Source: Leptodactylus fallax (lineage: Eukaryota; Chordata; Amphibia; Anura; Leptodactylidae). From it: 64,000 nt of DNA. Positions 20,792-32,900 of this stretch are shown here, piece after piece; position 1 is the first letter of the stretch; each line of letters starts with the position of its first letter. The translations under genes were made by a program, and so were the position numbers. The notes under the pieces are model-generated. The model made no database searches and had not been told where the DNA came from. It saw nothing but the letters and a program-made list of their open reading frames with translations. The DNA is taken from NCBI GenBank assembly GCA_947044405.1, contig CAMRHE010000115.1, forward strand, positions 4,588,001-4,652,000, given 5' to 3'.

Positions 20792-23700
20792 CGACACACA
20801 GTGATGTCAGCATAGAAATAACAAAAAGATTAATGCAAGTAGCAGAGTTGCAGCAAGTAACAATATGGCACCATAGGAAAACTAGATTGAGGCCCTTATA
20901 ATTTTCCACACTCCCATCCATCATTAACTAACTGCACCTTGAAGGGGTTGTCTGGTTTTCTACAATTGATGGCCTATCATTACAATTGGCCATCAATATT
21001 AGACTCCTGGGACCCCGCGGATCTTCTGTACTGAGACAGTGTGGCTCCGGTTATGTTTACATCCTAGGAACCGTGCAGCTCACTCGGGTTGGGGTGGACC
21101 TTAAAGCTCTTGTAGACTAACCACTGTAATGTAACTATAACAAGCCTTATACCTAAGCTTGTGCATCTTTAAATGGTCATGACTGAAAGTAAACAATGGA
21201 AATACTTCTAAAGATGTTGCTCCTTGCCCATGAGAAACTGCTGATGAATATATTCCAGACCATAATACTATATGTTGCCCATAGAAAGAAGTGAAGATCT
21301 ATTTTAATCCATACAGCATTAAATGCCTTATGGAAGTTTGGAAGCAATGCTCCCAGCTCAGCTGCACACAGTGCCTATGGGTCTGTAATACAGAACTTAA
21401 AGGGGTTGTCCAGGCAAAAATGGACAAGTTTATTTTTAAAATGAGCTTATTGTCTAAAGCAGGTAGGTTACAAGCTGTGCTCTCCTCTTCATACTGACTG
21501 TGATAATCCTCATGACTGTTGCAGGCAGGAATCTGACATTTGATGAGTTGTCTATGTACAATGCAAACAGAAGGAGTGACTATGCTTGTGAATGATACAT
21601 AGCAGTGCTGAAGAAGGGTAATACATGGAATAGTAGAGCTGTGCTAATGCATATGCAGCCAAGAAGCAGAATATTTACAGAGAAAGACAATGTGCAGGCA
21701 GAATCCCTGAGTCTTTTCATGGATTAGTTGATTATTTTCCTCTGTCACTTTGTCAATTCCAGCCTACTGACAGTGCGCAGAGCTCGGCTATCAGACTCAT
21801 AAGACATGTATGTGAAGAACAATGCCCCAGACAGGTCGCGGTTGGAGCCGGTGTCAGATAAATCACTCTGTACTGTCAGATAGACCAATGCTATAAATAT
21901 ATCATCTATTCGGAGAATAGTCCAGGCTGCTAATGTGGAGAGAATGAGGTTGGAGGCGCATGCCCCCTCTTACATGGGAATTAACTTTTCATTAGTCAAC
22001 CACATAAAACATATAATTAAACCTGGGATGCTCTTTGTTGTGGAGTGGCGGTATCTCTAGTCATTATTAACCCTTTGTCACCTGCAAGAGCTCTCCTGAA
22101 TGCAGGCGCATTTTAATCCGATACATTTATTACTATTATTTAAACGTATATAGAGCTGGTAGGAGCAAAATATACATGAAAGGATCCACATTTCATTATA
22201 GTTTGATAAAATAGAAAATGTATTTGCATATATTCACTAAGATTTACTTTCTAGCTCTGCCATAGGGTTCATTTACCTGTATAGATTTCAGATTAAAGGG
22301 GCATGCTAGGATTTGAATTTTGACATCAATATCAGATTGGTGGGGGTTCCAACTTCCTGCACCCCCCCCCCCCCCGCCTTGATCAGCTAATTGGAGGGGC
22401 CATGGGAGCACTGCAGCACCTTCAATCAGATGGACTGCATGAACTCAGTGTGCACAGAGCCTAACATATAAAATACAGTAGGTGGACAATAGCTGTGACT
22501 TCATTACTTACAGTACCCAAGCATACTGTAAGTAGATCAAAACACATTGGAGAATTCTCTTCATATGTCAGGATCATATTTTCTTAACATTTAGACATGA
22601 AAACCATCCCTGCAGATAGATGGATTATGGTCATCTAAATTGAACAACGTTTTCTGCTCATGAATCACTGCCTCTATTGCCAAAATATCATCCTTTTTTT
22701 GTCAGAGTGCAAATGAGCTCTTTGGAGCAATGAGAGCGTTGCTATTGCTCCAAAGAGGCAAGCGACAACACCCTTGTGGCTCTAAAGAGTTAATTTGCAT
22801 ATTGACAAAAACAGCAATATCTTGGCAATGGAGGAAACGAATCACAAGGGGAAAATACCATATTTTTAGGTGACCCTAACCTATCTATCTGGGGGGCTAG
22901 GTTGACATGCTGGGTTCTGATGACAGACTACCTTTGTCTGGTTATAAATCTATCATTAAAACGCCTTTATTATAGTAATCGAGGGGGGAAATTACGTATT
23001 TGTTGGGTTTCTCTAATATTACAGTTAATTCACAGATCAAGACAATGTTGGACTAAGTTTCATTGGTCCCTCCAGATGAAATTTTTCTCCATTAACCCAT
23101 AGGAAATATATCATAGTACCCTTTAGAAGTACCCTGGACAAGTCCCACAATGGATCCTGACACCCTGAAATAAATTTAGTATCAAGAGTAATACCAGATA
23201 TCCCCTTTAACAGGGCCCTTGTCTATTTGCAATATCACCTGACAGGTGTGTCACTGAATGTGACTCTACCTGAAAATTATTCACCGCACGGTGATGATGT
23301 CACGACATGACTAAAATCCATCCATTTACTACATATGAAAGGGACTAATATGGCTATGAAGCTGGTTCAATAAATATGGAGATAAACTTGAATGTGCTAC
23401 TTGTATAGGAGCAAGTGCAACCATGGTGAGCCGAAATGTATTTTATTTTCTCTGTTACTTATTTTTTTGAGTTCATATTATACCTCATGGGGTGTTTTAT
23501 AGAACAGGTTATTATAAGTTAAGTTTTATATTGCTTTCTGTCTTGTTGGTACATATGTTCTATCACAGCAGCTGTTCAGGAGTGGCAAGTAAGTAACTCC
23601 AAAAGTAAGTAATTTTTTTCTTTTCTTTCAGACAACTTTCAGAAAATTCTGGACAACCTCTATAAATAATAAAAGGTTGTCATTAATTCATGTAAAATAT

Positions 23701-24689
23701 TCCTAGTGGTAGAAAGTAGAGTGTCCAGGCACTATACATAAGGTAGGATTATGTACAATTCCGCTGGCCTTGTTACACTAGTCAGAGAGGTTCTTGTTTT
23801 TTAAGATTTCCAGTGCTCACCTTTTCATTTTACATAAGACATATCTTCCTAATTATTAAAGGATGGATTAGTACCAGCATATACAAGACCTAGAATATTA
23901 GAGTTTGCCATTTTTCAAAGTTGTTCGTGACAACTAGTTCATTACCGTCTAAATCCGATGTCCTTATTTTAATGGAATAAGATGTTCAGTGTTTTTCACG
24001 TGCCCTTTAAAAGACTGCCACACTGTTATTAAATGTAGACTTTGTCTGTACAATAAAAATCCAACTTACCTAATTAAAAGATGAAGTGATAAGAAAAGTG
24101 AGTGATCACAAGGTAGCTATATGTGGGACCGTGAACTATGGGGAACTGGTATCAATTATTGAAAATGTTAGATGATATATAATCACATAAGAAACAGATC
24201 TGTACATCCAAGTTTTAAAGTGATTCTTACATTTACAAATTCTATAGTGTACATATAAATACAATGGATGTACTGCAGGACTGTAGACTAACCTCATTTA
24301 ATTTAAAGGGGATGTCCAGGCAAAAATGGACAACCCTTTTAATGTTCAAATCAGCTGGGGGAGGGAAACAAATTTAAAAAACGGTATACCCACCTGTCCC
24401 CATTGCTCCAGATATAATGCATAACATGTCGCAAGTGTTTAGCAGTGTCTATGGCTGGGGTACTACAGGAGTATTGGAGCACTTTCTGCCAGATTCCCAT
24501 GCTGGATATAGCTCACCTCTAAGGCTTCCAGCTGGGGGACACCCTGTTCAGCGATTTTTAGAGGATTGTTCATGACATTTTGTTTATACACTACCGTACC
24601 TTGATAGTACTAATGACAGATGACTTTAGAGTACTGCTTTGCTATAATGACAGATGTGGTTTGGCATCCTAATGTCACACAGGCGCTCA
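20792..24689. other. Unassigned DNA with short TTAA-element ends
   Basis: GGGGTTGTC-type element ends occur at 20943, 21399, 22298 and 24306. The 24306 one is itself a short hairpin, GATGTCCAGGCAAAAATGGACAACCC. A C-run lies at 22362-22376. 21700-22140 is repeat-poor. No gene recognised; the frames at 21291 and 22902 show no domain. Confidence 0.5.
22672..22834. repeat. 163-bp foldback sequence
   Basis: The outer parts CTCTATTGCCAAAATATC and, in inverse, GATATTGCTG/TGCCAAGATATTGC-type sequence pair across nested arms: TGCAAATGAGCTCTTTGGAGC faces GGCTCTAAAGAGTTAATTTGCA. An inner ATTGCTCCAAAGAG also pairs with CTCTTTGGAGCAAT. It is probably a MITE and is non-coding. Confidence 0.65.
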
Positions 24690-24875
24690 TCCCCAACTAC
24701 CATTAGGGTCCATTTTCCTGTAAAGCCAATTAACCACTTGTTATATTCTGGGCATGAAGGAGGAAACCCATGTAAACACGTGAAGAACATACAAATTCCA
24801 TACATGTTGCCCTTGGTTGGATTTAAACCCAGGATCCCAGTACTGCAAGGCAACAGTACTAACCTTGGAGCCTCT
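24690..24875 (-). repeat. tRNA-related SINE
   Basis: On the minus strand: a tRNA-like head GGTTAGTACTGTTGCCTTGC with a B-box-like GGGTTTAAATCC, then CAACCAAGGGCAACATGTATG, then GGAATTTGTATGTTC and TGGGTTTCCTCC. This order identifies a SINE2-type element transcribed by RNA polymerase III (established knowledge). It is diverged, so I do not call it a tRNA gene. Confidence 0.75.
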
Positions 24876-25439
24876 GCAATTTATAGTAGCAGAAAAATGT
24901 AGTATAGTTGTCACTTTTCTTCATTTATTCCTTTCATTATAAATACTGTATACCATTTTCACTATGCAGACAACTTACAATACATTTCGTGGCACTTTCT
25001 TTTACTCACTACACCTCTCTACCATTGTTACAGTATATGCGCACAAAAGCCACTTGACACTGACATTGATGGGATACGGTAGCTTGTTCAAGTGTTGTTT
25101 GCAATATATTTTTAAGGAAACTCTGTATCACATCAATGCTGTCTAGCGTCAAGCTTTACCTGATCAGAGTAGCAAACTTTACATCAGTGCTGGCTTTACA
25201 GTGTAAACCTGATCTTCTAGATGAAAAACATTAGTGTAGCTGACACCTCTGCTTCTTACACTGGCTATATGTAATAGACAAATAGTATTCACATGATTTT
25301 TTTTTGGCCAGACACCTCCAGTTCCCTCCTGTATGTATTCATGTTATGACAAGGTAGCAGACAAAGCACTTCCAGTCTTGCTATGAAACACCGAAATTAC
25401 TAAAATGAAATCTAAATCACATCAATATTTGGAGGAGCC

Positions 25440-25560
25440 CTAAAGTGATGACATGGCCCCTGAGAGTCCTAATCTCAACCTCATTGAGTCTGGTACACAA
25501 CTCAAAAGTAGCCTCTGAGAGCATTTTTATAGTCCACAGTGGGAAGCACTTTTATACCTT
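25440..25560 (+). pseudogene. Possible decayed Tc1 transposase fragment
   Basis: The plus strand reads MAPESPNLNLIESGTQLKSS, which resembles the third catalytic block of Tc1 transposases (PQSPDLNLIE). No TIRs or other transposase blocks are recognisable around it, so the assignment is weak. Confidence 0.35.
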
Positions 25561-25820
25561 CTTGTAGCAAAACTCAGTGTTTAATTTGACCACACCTCTA
25601 TGTATTTACATATCTGCATCACCTGTTTAGGAGAAATCTAACTATCCTGAAGCATTTTTGTTTTGTGAATGAATGTATCCTAATAGGGTCCTTAATTTTT
25701 TTTTTCTAAACTAGGCAACCCCATTCACCTGCATTGAACTTTTCAGTCTATTAGGGTATATACTTTTTAATCAAACTATGTCACATAATTATTTTATTTT
25801 AAATATAAAGAGTACAGCAT

Positions 25821-25821
<1 letters not shown>

Positions 25822-25863
<42 letters not shown>
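25822..25863 (+). repeat. (ATT)n microsatellite
   Basis: About 14 uninterrupted ATT units. Confidence 0.95.
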
Positions 25864-26049
25864 GTCACTAAACAGTAATTTAAGTCCTGCAATGGAACTG
25901 AATGGAATTGACTGTATTTCAGTAAAATCTTAATTTCAATAATTGACACAGTAACTCTAAACAATGGATTTCAAATAATCTGAAAAATGTAGGTATTCAT
26001 CTGTAGAATAGCCATTGTTAACATAAATGTAACAATTAACACCATCTCA

Positions 26050-26051
<2 letters not shown>

Positions 26052-26100
<49 letters not shown>

Positions 26101-26103
26101 TAT
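26052..26103. repeat. (TAA)n-(TTA)n perfect palindrome
   Basis: About nine to ten TAA units run directly into about eight TTA units, forming a self-complementary array. It is followed by TTTATTTTTGGAGCACC and CCTGCAAGGGCTCACAATCT, which resemble a SINE/LINE tail in inverse orientation. Confidence 0.9.
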
Positions 26104-26289
26104 TTATTTTTGGAGCACCATTACTTCCATATCAAAAGGGTTTACATACAGTACATGATGCAAAATGAGTACAATAAATTAACTTAAGGACCGACTGGTA
26201 AAATGGGAGAGAGATCCCTGCCTGCAAGGGCTCACAATCTCAGTTAATACCAGGAGCCTTGTAACTATTTTCCCCTAGAGTTTAAACAT

Positions 26290-26540
26290 GAAGAGGACCA
26301 TTCACGTCCGTTTCCCAATGTATCTCAATGTATATCTTTGTTTCGGATATGAGTGGCTCAGGTGCTTGATTCATTTCGGATCGGACAAGTTCGGTAAGAA
26401 CCAGAAGTGAAATTATTATACTCTGGGGTCTCTTCACATGATAACACTAGGAAAGTGCAGGATGCAGCGAGGAAGCCCTAAAGAGGTGAGGGAATGTTAG
26501 TATAAATGTTTTTTATTTTTTTCACTGTTTAATCCATCAT
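26290..26540 (+). mobile_element. Copy of the 'TATACTCTGGGG' repeat, internally deleted
   Basis: It contains AAATTATTATACTCTGGGG near 26412, then jumps to GAGGAAGCCCTAAAGAGGTG and the T-rich tail GTATAAATGTTTTTTATT. It adjoins the truncated 5' side of the next Tc1 element and may have removed that side. Confidence 0.6.
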
Positions 26541-27445
26541 CCAAAAATGGAAAAGGTATTCTACAACCGCAAACCTACCAAGACATGGCCATCCTCTTTA
26601 ACAGATCGAGCAAGGAGAGCACTGGTCAGAGAAGCAGCCAAGACGCCCATGGTCACTCTGGAGGAGCTGCAGAAATCCACAGCTGAGGTGGGAGAATCTG
26701 TCCACAGGACAACTATAAGTCGTGCACTCCGCAAATCTGGCCTTTATGGAAGAGTGGCAAGAAGAAAACCATTGTTGAAAGAAAGACATTAGAAGTGCCA
26801 TTTGCACTTTGCCACAAGCCATATAGGGGACACAGCAAACATGTGGAAGAAGGTGCTGTGGTCAGATGAGTCCAAAGTTGAACTTTTTGGCCTAAATTTA
26901 AAGCGCTATGTGTGGCGGAAACATAACACTGCGCATCCCCCTGACACATGGTGATGGCAGCATCATGCTGTGGGGATGCTTTTCTTCAGCAGGGGCAGGG
27001 AAGTTGGTCAGAGTTGATGGGAAGATGGATGGAGCTAAATACAGGGCAATCCTGGAAGGAAACCTGTTGGAGGCTGCAAAAGACTTGAGACTGGGGTGGA
27101 GATTCACCTTCTAGCAAGACAATGACCCTAAACATACAGCCAGAGCTACAGTGGAATGGTTTATATCAAATAATATTCATGTGTTAGAATGGCCCAGTCA
27201 AAGACATGAAAATTGCTGTTCACAGACGCTCTCCATCCAATCTGGCTGAGCTTGAGCTATTTTGCAAAGAAGAATGGGCAAAAATCTCAGTCTCTAGATG
27301 TGCAAAGCTGGTAGAAACATACCCCAATAGAATTGCAAAATATTGATATAGGGGAGCTGAATACTTTTGCACATCACACTTTTCAGATTTTTATTTGATT
27401 AAAATTTTGAAAACCATTTTCCTTCCACCATTTTGCAATGCACTG
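26541..27445 (+). mobile_element. 5'-truncated Tc1-like element
   Basis: The right terminus (inverse of CAGTGCATTGCAAAATGG) ends at 27445 with TA at 27446-27447. The left TIR and first helix-turn-helix are missing, and the transposase remnant begins abruptly next to the repeat at 26290-26540. Confidence 0.85.
26547..27350 (+). pseudogene. Tc1-like transposase, broken
   Basis: The readable part begins in the second DNA-binding region (DRARRALVREAAKTPMVTLEEL ... SGLYGRVARRKPLL split here) and continues, after a frameshift near 26790, through LWSDESKVELFG (first catalytic Asp) and GSIMLWGCFSSAG. In [12 protein letters not shown] the codon before the Gln is TAG (27113-27115); the second Asp is still readable. 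At about 27195 a deletion joins the WPSQ sequence directly to [13 protein letters not shown], removing the SPDLNPIE block and with it the third catalytic residue. The enzyme is dead. Confidence 0.88.
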
Positions 27446-27900
27446 TATAATAGGCACCAGAAAATGCATGGGAATTTAGCATAGTTTTTCATCACACAGT
27501 TTTACATCTTATATTCATAAGATGCATATACAGTGGGTACAGAAATTATTGAGACCCCATTAAATTTTTCACTCTTTGTTTCATTGCAGCCATTTGCTAA
27601 AAGCAAAAAAGTTCATTTTATTTCTCATTAATGTACACTCCATCTTGACAGTAAAAAACAGAAATGTAGATATTTTTGCAAATTTATTAAAAAAGAAAAA
27701 CTGAAATATCACATGGTCATAAGTATTCAGACCCTTTGTTGTGACACTCATATTTAACTCACGTGATGTCCATTTCCTTCTGATCCTCCTTGAGATGGTT
27801 CTACTCCTTCATTGGAGTCCAGCTGTGTTTAATTAAACTGATTGGACTTGATTAGGAAAGGCACACACCTGTCTATATAAGACCTCACAGCTCACAGTGC

Positions 27901-28259
27901 ATGTCAGAGCAAATGAGAATCATGAGGTCAAAGGAACTGCCCAAGGACCTCAGAGACAGAATTGTGGCAAGGCACAGGTCTGGCCAAGGTGACAAAATAA
28001 CCTCTGCAGCACTCAAGGTTCCTAAGAGCACAGTGGCCTCCATAATCCTTAAATGGAAGAAGTTTGGGACGACCAGAACTGTTCCTAGACCTGGCCACCC
28101 AGTCAAACTGAGCAATCGTGGGAGAAGAGCCTTGGTGAGAGAGGTAAAGAAGAACCCAAAGATCACTGTGGCTGAGCTCCAGAGATGCAGTAGGGAGATG
28201 GGAGAAAGTTCCACAAAGTCAACTATCACTGCAGCCCTCCACCAGTCAGGGCTTTATGG
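27901..28259 (+). pseudogene. Tc1 transposase N-terminal part, interrupted by Gypsy
   Basis: The ATG at 27901 opens a frame with both helix-turn-helix regions: KELPKDLRDRIVARHRSGQG, then PKSTVASIILKWKKFGTTRT, the PRPGHP hinge in place of the usual GRPR, and PKITVAELQRC followed by SGLYG. The frame reaches the left LTR of the Gypsy element at 28260 with no stop. The remainder of the gene is at 36870-37555. The region normally binds the TIRs of its own element. Confidence 0.92.
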
Positions 28260-29380
28260 TGCGGTGACCAGATGGAAGGTAACGCTGCAGTTGGGATTGC
28301 GGGGTGCAAACAGCGCAGACTTGTCACGGTCTCTGGGCACGAGGGCGCAGCGCTGGTGCTGTCCCACGTTACCACCACTGGTACCGGTGATGAGGGGGCT
28401 GCACAAATGTTGGTGGTGATTGTTCCCCCGGGGCGCTTCCCCTATACTGTGCCGACTGGTGGTGTTTGGGGCGCCCTGATGTTGTCGGTGCAGAGTCAGA
28501 CACAGAAACGGTTGTAAAGTTGAACTTTTACTTCCATGGGTGTGGAGGCACAAATGCTTAAACAGTTTCTTCAATACAAAACAACGGGGTACGCCTGGTG
28601 ACACAGCAAAGTCCTGGAGTGCAGGGTAGACTTGATGAAAGGTGTTCCTAGCCCCTTATACTTCAGTGTTACAGCCCTAAGGTGCATCTGGGTTCCTATT
28701 TGGCTCATAGGAGGATGCCCACCATGATACTAGTACATAATATTCCCCACTCACGTTATGTGGTCCTGATAGCTCAGAGTTTCGGGGTGCAATATTCAGG
28801 GTGGCAGGATATTCCACAGGTCTGGCCTTGGCCCCTGGATCCTGTGATACTTGCTATGGAGCACGTGTTCCAGAATGTTCTCTCCACAGTCTCATGCTGA
28901 CAAGATAATGATGCTTGACTTCCTTCAGGGCGATGGCTAGGCAGACAGGGGACAGGATCTTCTGAATAGCTGGAGTATGTCAGCTCTCCAACCTTCCTGG
29001 GCCTGTCTAGGACTTGAGATTTCTGCACTAAACTCACTGCTTTCTTCACAGGACATCACACTTATCTCCTCACCTCCTCCTCCTAACACTCCACACTTCT
29101 AACTCCTCACACGCAGGACCTTCCTGCAGGGGTGTTACCATGGGGACCCAGTGATCAGCTGACTCCTCCCCTTTTCCCAGGCGATGTCCTCCCATTGGAC
29201 ATTTGGTTACTATTCAATCCTATGGGAGGTGTAATGCATGTGTGAGGCTCACTAGGTGGCGCTGTGTTGTGTGAGACTCAGGACCCCCTGCTATGTCACA
29301 CAGGCTATGAAGCAACAGGAAATAATACAATGCACAGAGATCACCCTCAGCCCAGCCATAGCCAGCTCTGGGATGCCACA
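28260..29380 (-). repeat. 3' LTR of the Gypsy element
   Basis: Same 1121 bp and termini as the 5' LTR. The short open frames within it (for example 28272-28517) are repeated in the other LTR and have no domain, so I do not call them genes. Confidence 0.95.
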
Positions 29381-29400
29381 TACTCCCCCCTCTTTCACTG
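29381..29400 (-). other. Polypurine tract of the Gypsy element
   Basis: Directly upstream of the 3' LTR on the minus strand is AAAGAGGGGGGAGTA, the expected primer site for plus-strand DNA synthesis. Confidence 0.8.
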
Positions 29401-29963
29401 AGCCGACCTCGGCGACGGGCTGGGGTGAAGGTGAGAAATGTAACATAACATTAATAAATACGAATAAAGTGCAAATGTCACTAACAGTTTAGAAAAATAT
29501 AATACTTAGAAACTTGAGGTAAGACCTCCCGGCATAGTCCTGGAATGTCCATGAGAAGTCTGAAGGGTAACGGAAAGATAATTAAACTCAGACGTATGGA
29601 ACCTTTTGGCGGTACCATCAGACAGTCCATATAGAAACAACAGTAGTGCAAATGGGTCCAGAGGCTCTCTGGCACAAATTTCGTGAGTGTCCATTATCAT
29701 GAGAGTCTCTCTGAGAAATAATAAACAGTCCTTTCTGTAAGGAAGAGTAGGCACTCTAGCACGAATGTCCATACCGCAATGGGGTAACAGAATTTCCTTG
29801 GCTCGGTGAGCCAGGCACTATGGCTTGGATTGTTGCATATAAATGTAAATACTATATTACATGGCAAGATATTATATATATACTGTATATACACACAGGA
29901 AAAACATTAATGTAATCAGAGCAGGAATAACATATATACAGAAGCAGAGACAGTTAACCTCTT
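29401..29963. other. Gypsy 3' untranslated region
   Basis: 560 bp between the pol stop and polypurine tract with no meaningful open frame. An AT-rich run with TATATATACTGTATATAC lies near 29870-29895. No envelope-like coding is present. Confidence 0.7.
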
Positions 29964-32900
29964 TTACCCGAGGACAGCCATGGCATCACTATAGCGTGTT
30001 GGAGGTATGCCTTTTGTGGTACGCTCAGAACGCCTAAGTGGAACGAGATTTGAATCAGGAACAGAGTCACTGAAATCAATTAAATCATCTGTCGAAGGGT
30101 TCTCTTGCACTAGAGCAATTGGTGGATAACAGCTAAATGGTAGTAGTTTAGGCGCCCACATAAGCTCAGTTAACGTTGGGGGTCTCTCTTTCGCTTCAGA
30201 AGGTGACAAGATCTCTGTACTCGTTGTCTCAGCTGGGGGCACCTCTGTGGGTAGTCCTTCTTTAAGGCACAGCTTCAGACGGTTTCGGTGTACTACTTGG
30301 GGCTGTCTCCCAGGTTTAGAGATCTCATACACGTCGGATTCAGGATATGGTATGGAGATGACACTGTATGGTTCTTTCTCCCAGAATGGATCCAATTTCA
30401 CATTCCGATGGTTATTCCTTAACCATACACGGTCGCAAACTTTCAGGGGCGCTGCATGGGCGTGATGGTTGTAATCCTCCTGTTGTCTCCTACGAACCTC
30501 ATCCATGCGCGTTTCAACTATCTCTTTAGCTTCCTCCATACGTCGGCGGTGTTCAACAACCCAGTCTGTTATGGGTAGTGGATTGATGGTGTCAGGGACC
30601 TTCACACCAAGGGTTAAGTCTGAAGGAAGTTGACCTTGTCTTCCAAACATTAGATAAAATGGTGCGTATCCCGTAGATGTTTGGGGTGTGTTGTTGTAAA
30701 TATAGGCCAAGTCCTTGATACGCTCAGACCACTCAACACCAGGTGTAACTGCGGCTGTTCTTAGCATGCCGATGATCACTTGATTTGCCTTCTCGCACAT
30801 ACCATTCCCTTGAGGGTGATACGCTGTGGTTCGCAACTTCTTGCAGTCTTGGAACTGACACAGCTCACGGAACAATTGGGATTCAAACGCCGATCCACGG
30901 TCGGTGAGGATATGCTCAGGACAACCGTAATGGCGGACAAACTCTGCGTAGAAGGTCTCAGCCGTAGTTCTTGCTGTAAGATCTCTGACAGGCACGATGA
31001 CAAGGAACTTGGAGTAATGATCCACCATTGTCAGAGCGTAGCTGTAGCCGGAACGTGTGGGACCCAACTTCACATGGTCCAGAGCAACAATTTCACACGG
31101 CTTTTGAGTCTTAATTGGATGTAGAGGGGCCTTCTGATCTCTTCGACCTTCCTTGGTGATACTACAGGCGGGACACTCTCGGCACCAACTCTCAATGTCA
31201 CTCCTCATCCCAACCCAATAGAAGCGACGACGGATGGTAGCTTCGGTCTTTTGTACCCCGAAGTGACCGGATCTGTCATGATACGCCTCAAGTATCATCT
31301 GTGCTTCTCTTCTTGGTACGAGGATCTGATGAAGCCTTTCACCTGTGACAGGATCAAGAGTGTTTCTATGTAGAAGGCCTCGTTGGACAAACAGGCGCTT
31401 CCTCTGTCGCCAAAGGCGTTTTAATTCCACGTCATGAAGACCTCTCTTTACACGGGTTGGTATTCTTCCTGTAAGCAGGAAATCTGACAATTCTCCTAAA
31501 ACTCTGCTCTCTTCTTGGAACGTTTTCCACAGAGATGGCTCCTGGAGGGATTCGGCAGCTGTTTTCGCCAGAGATTCTCCTTCTACAGGGACACCAATAG
31601 CAACCTGTTGGGCAAACTTGTAGAATGGTGGCATCTCCACCTCTTCCCAAATGTCTTCTCGGGGTGGTTCTTCTCCCACAGGCAACCTTGAGAGTGCATC
31701 AGCGTTAGCGTTGGACTTGCCACTGCGATACTTGACAGAGAACTTGTAATTTGTGAGTCTTGAGGCCCACCGTTGTTCAAGGGCTCCCAGTCGAGCAGTG
31801 TCCAGATGCGCCAACGGATTGTTATCTGTGTACACGGTAAAGGGTGTGGCAGCCAGGTAGTCTTTAAACTTCTCTGTCACAGCCCAGACAAGCGCCAGAA
31901 GTTCGAGTTTGAAAGAACTATAGTTCTGGTCGTTCTTCTCCGCACCTCTCAGACTCCTGCTGGCGTAGGCGATGACTCGTTCTTTGTTGTCCTGAACCTG
32001 GGACAACACTGCACCCAAACCTTGGTGACTTGCATCTGTGTACAAGCGGAATGGCTGACTGTAGTCGGGATAGGCTAGAATTGGTGGTTGCGTCAGAAGT
32101 GCTTTAAGCGCTTGAAAGGCTTCCTCTTGACGCGCTGTCCAGTCTACCGGAAGCTTTCGGTTGTAGTTTTCTCTGGGACAACCGCGCAACAACTCGTTCA
32201 GAGGCTCGGCTACTTGGGCGAAGTGTGGTATGAAACGCCGGTAGTAACCTGCGAATCCAAGGAAGCTTCGGACTTCTTTGACGGTAGTTGGTCTTCGCCA
32301 GTTCTGGACTGCAGTGATCTTTTCAGGATCAGGCTGGACGCCTTGTGCGCTCACGACATGCCCAAGGTAGTGAACTTGGGGTTTCAACAGGTAGCACTTG
32401 GAGGGCTTCAACTTTAGGCCGTGCTGTATAAGTACCTTGAATACCTCGGACAGGTGACGAAGGTGTTCTTGGTATGTCCGGGAGAATACAATAACATCGT
32501 CCAGGTACAGTAGCACACTCTGGAAATTCTCATGGCCGAGGCACCTCTCCATAAGCCGTTGGAATGTGGCTGGGGCATTACATAGCCCAAATGGCATACT
32601 ATTAAATTGAAAGAGTCCCATTGGGGTCATAAACGCAGTCTTTTCACGATCTTCAGGCGCCATAGGGACTTGCCAGTATCCACTGGTTAAGTCCAGGGTC
32701 GAGAAACAGGTAGCTGATCCCAAAGCCGTTAGAGATTCCTCAATCCGCGGCAATGGGTATGCGTCTTTGTGCGTGACGTTGTTGAGTTTACGATAGTCCA
32801 CACAAAATCGTAGGGTTCCGTCTTTCTTCTTGACAAGGACTAGCGGGGCTGCCCAGGGGCTGTTACTCTCCCGGATGACATCAGCATCTCGCATCTCTTG

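Noticed and set aside
24690..24875. Possible tRNA gene
   Set aside because: The A and B boxes are part of a diverged SINE with the usual SINE body; no tRNA cloverleaf can be completed.
28272..29049. Open frames inside the 3' LTR, repeated in the 5' LTR (35750-36538)
   Set aside because: They occur only because the LTR is duplicated, have no domain and lie on both strands.
29401..29963. Envelope-like gene downstream of Gypsy pol
   Set aside because: No open frame of suitable length, no signal peptide or transmembrane segment on the minus strand.
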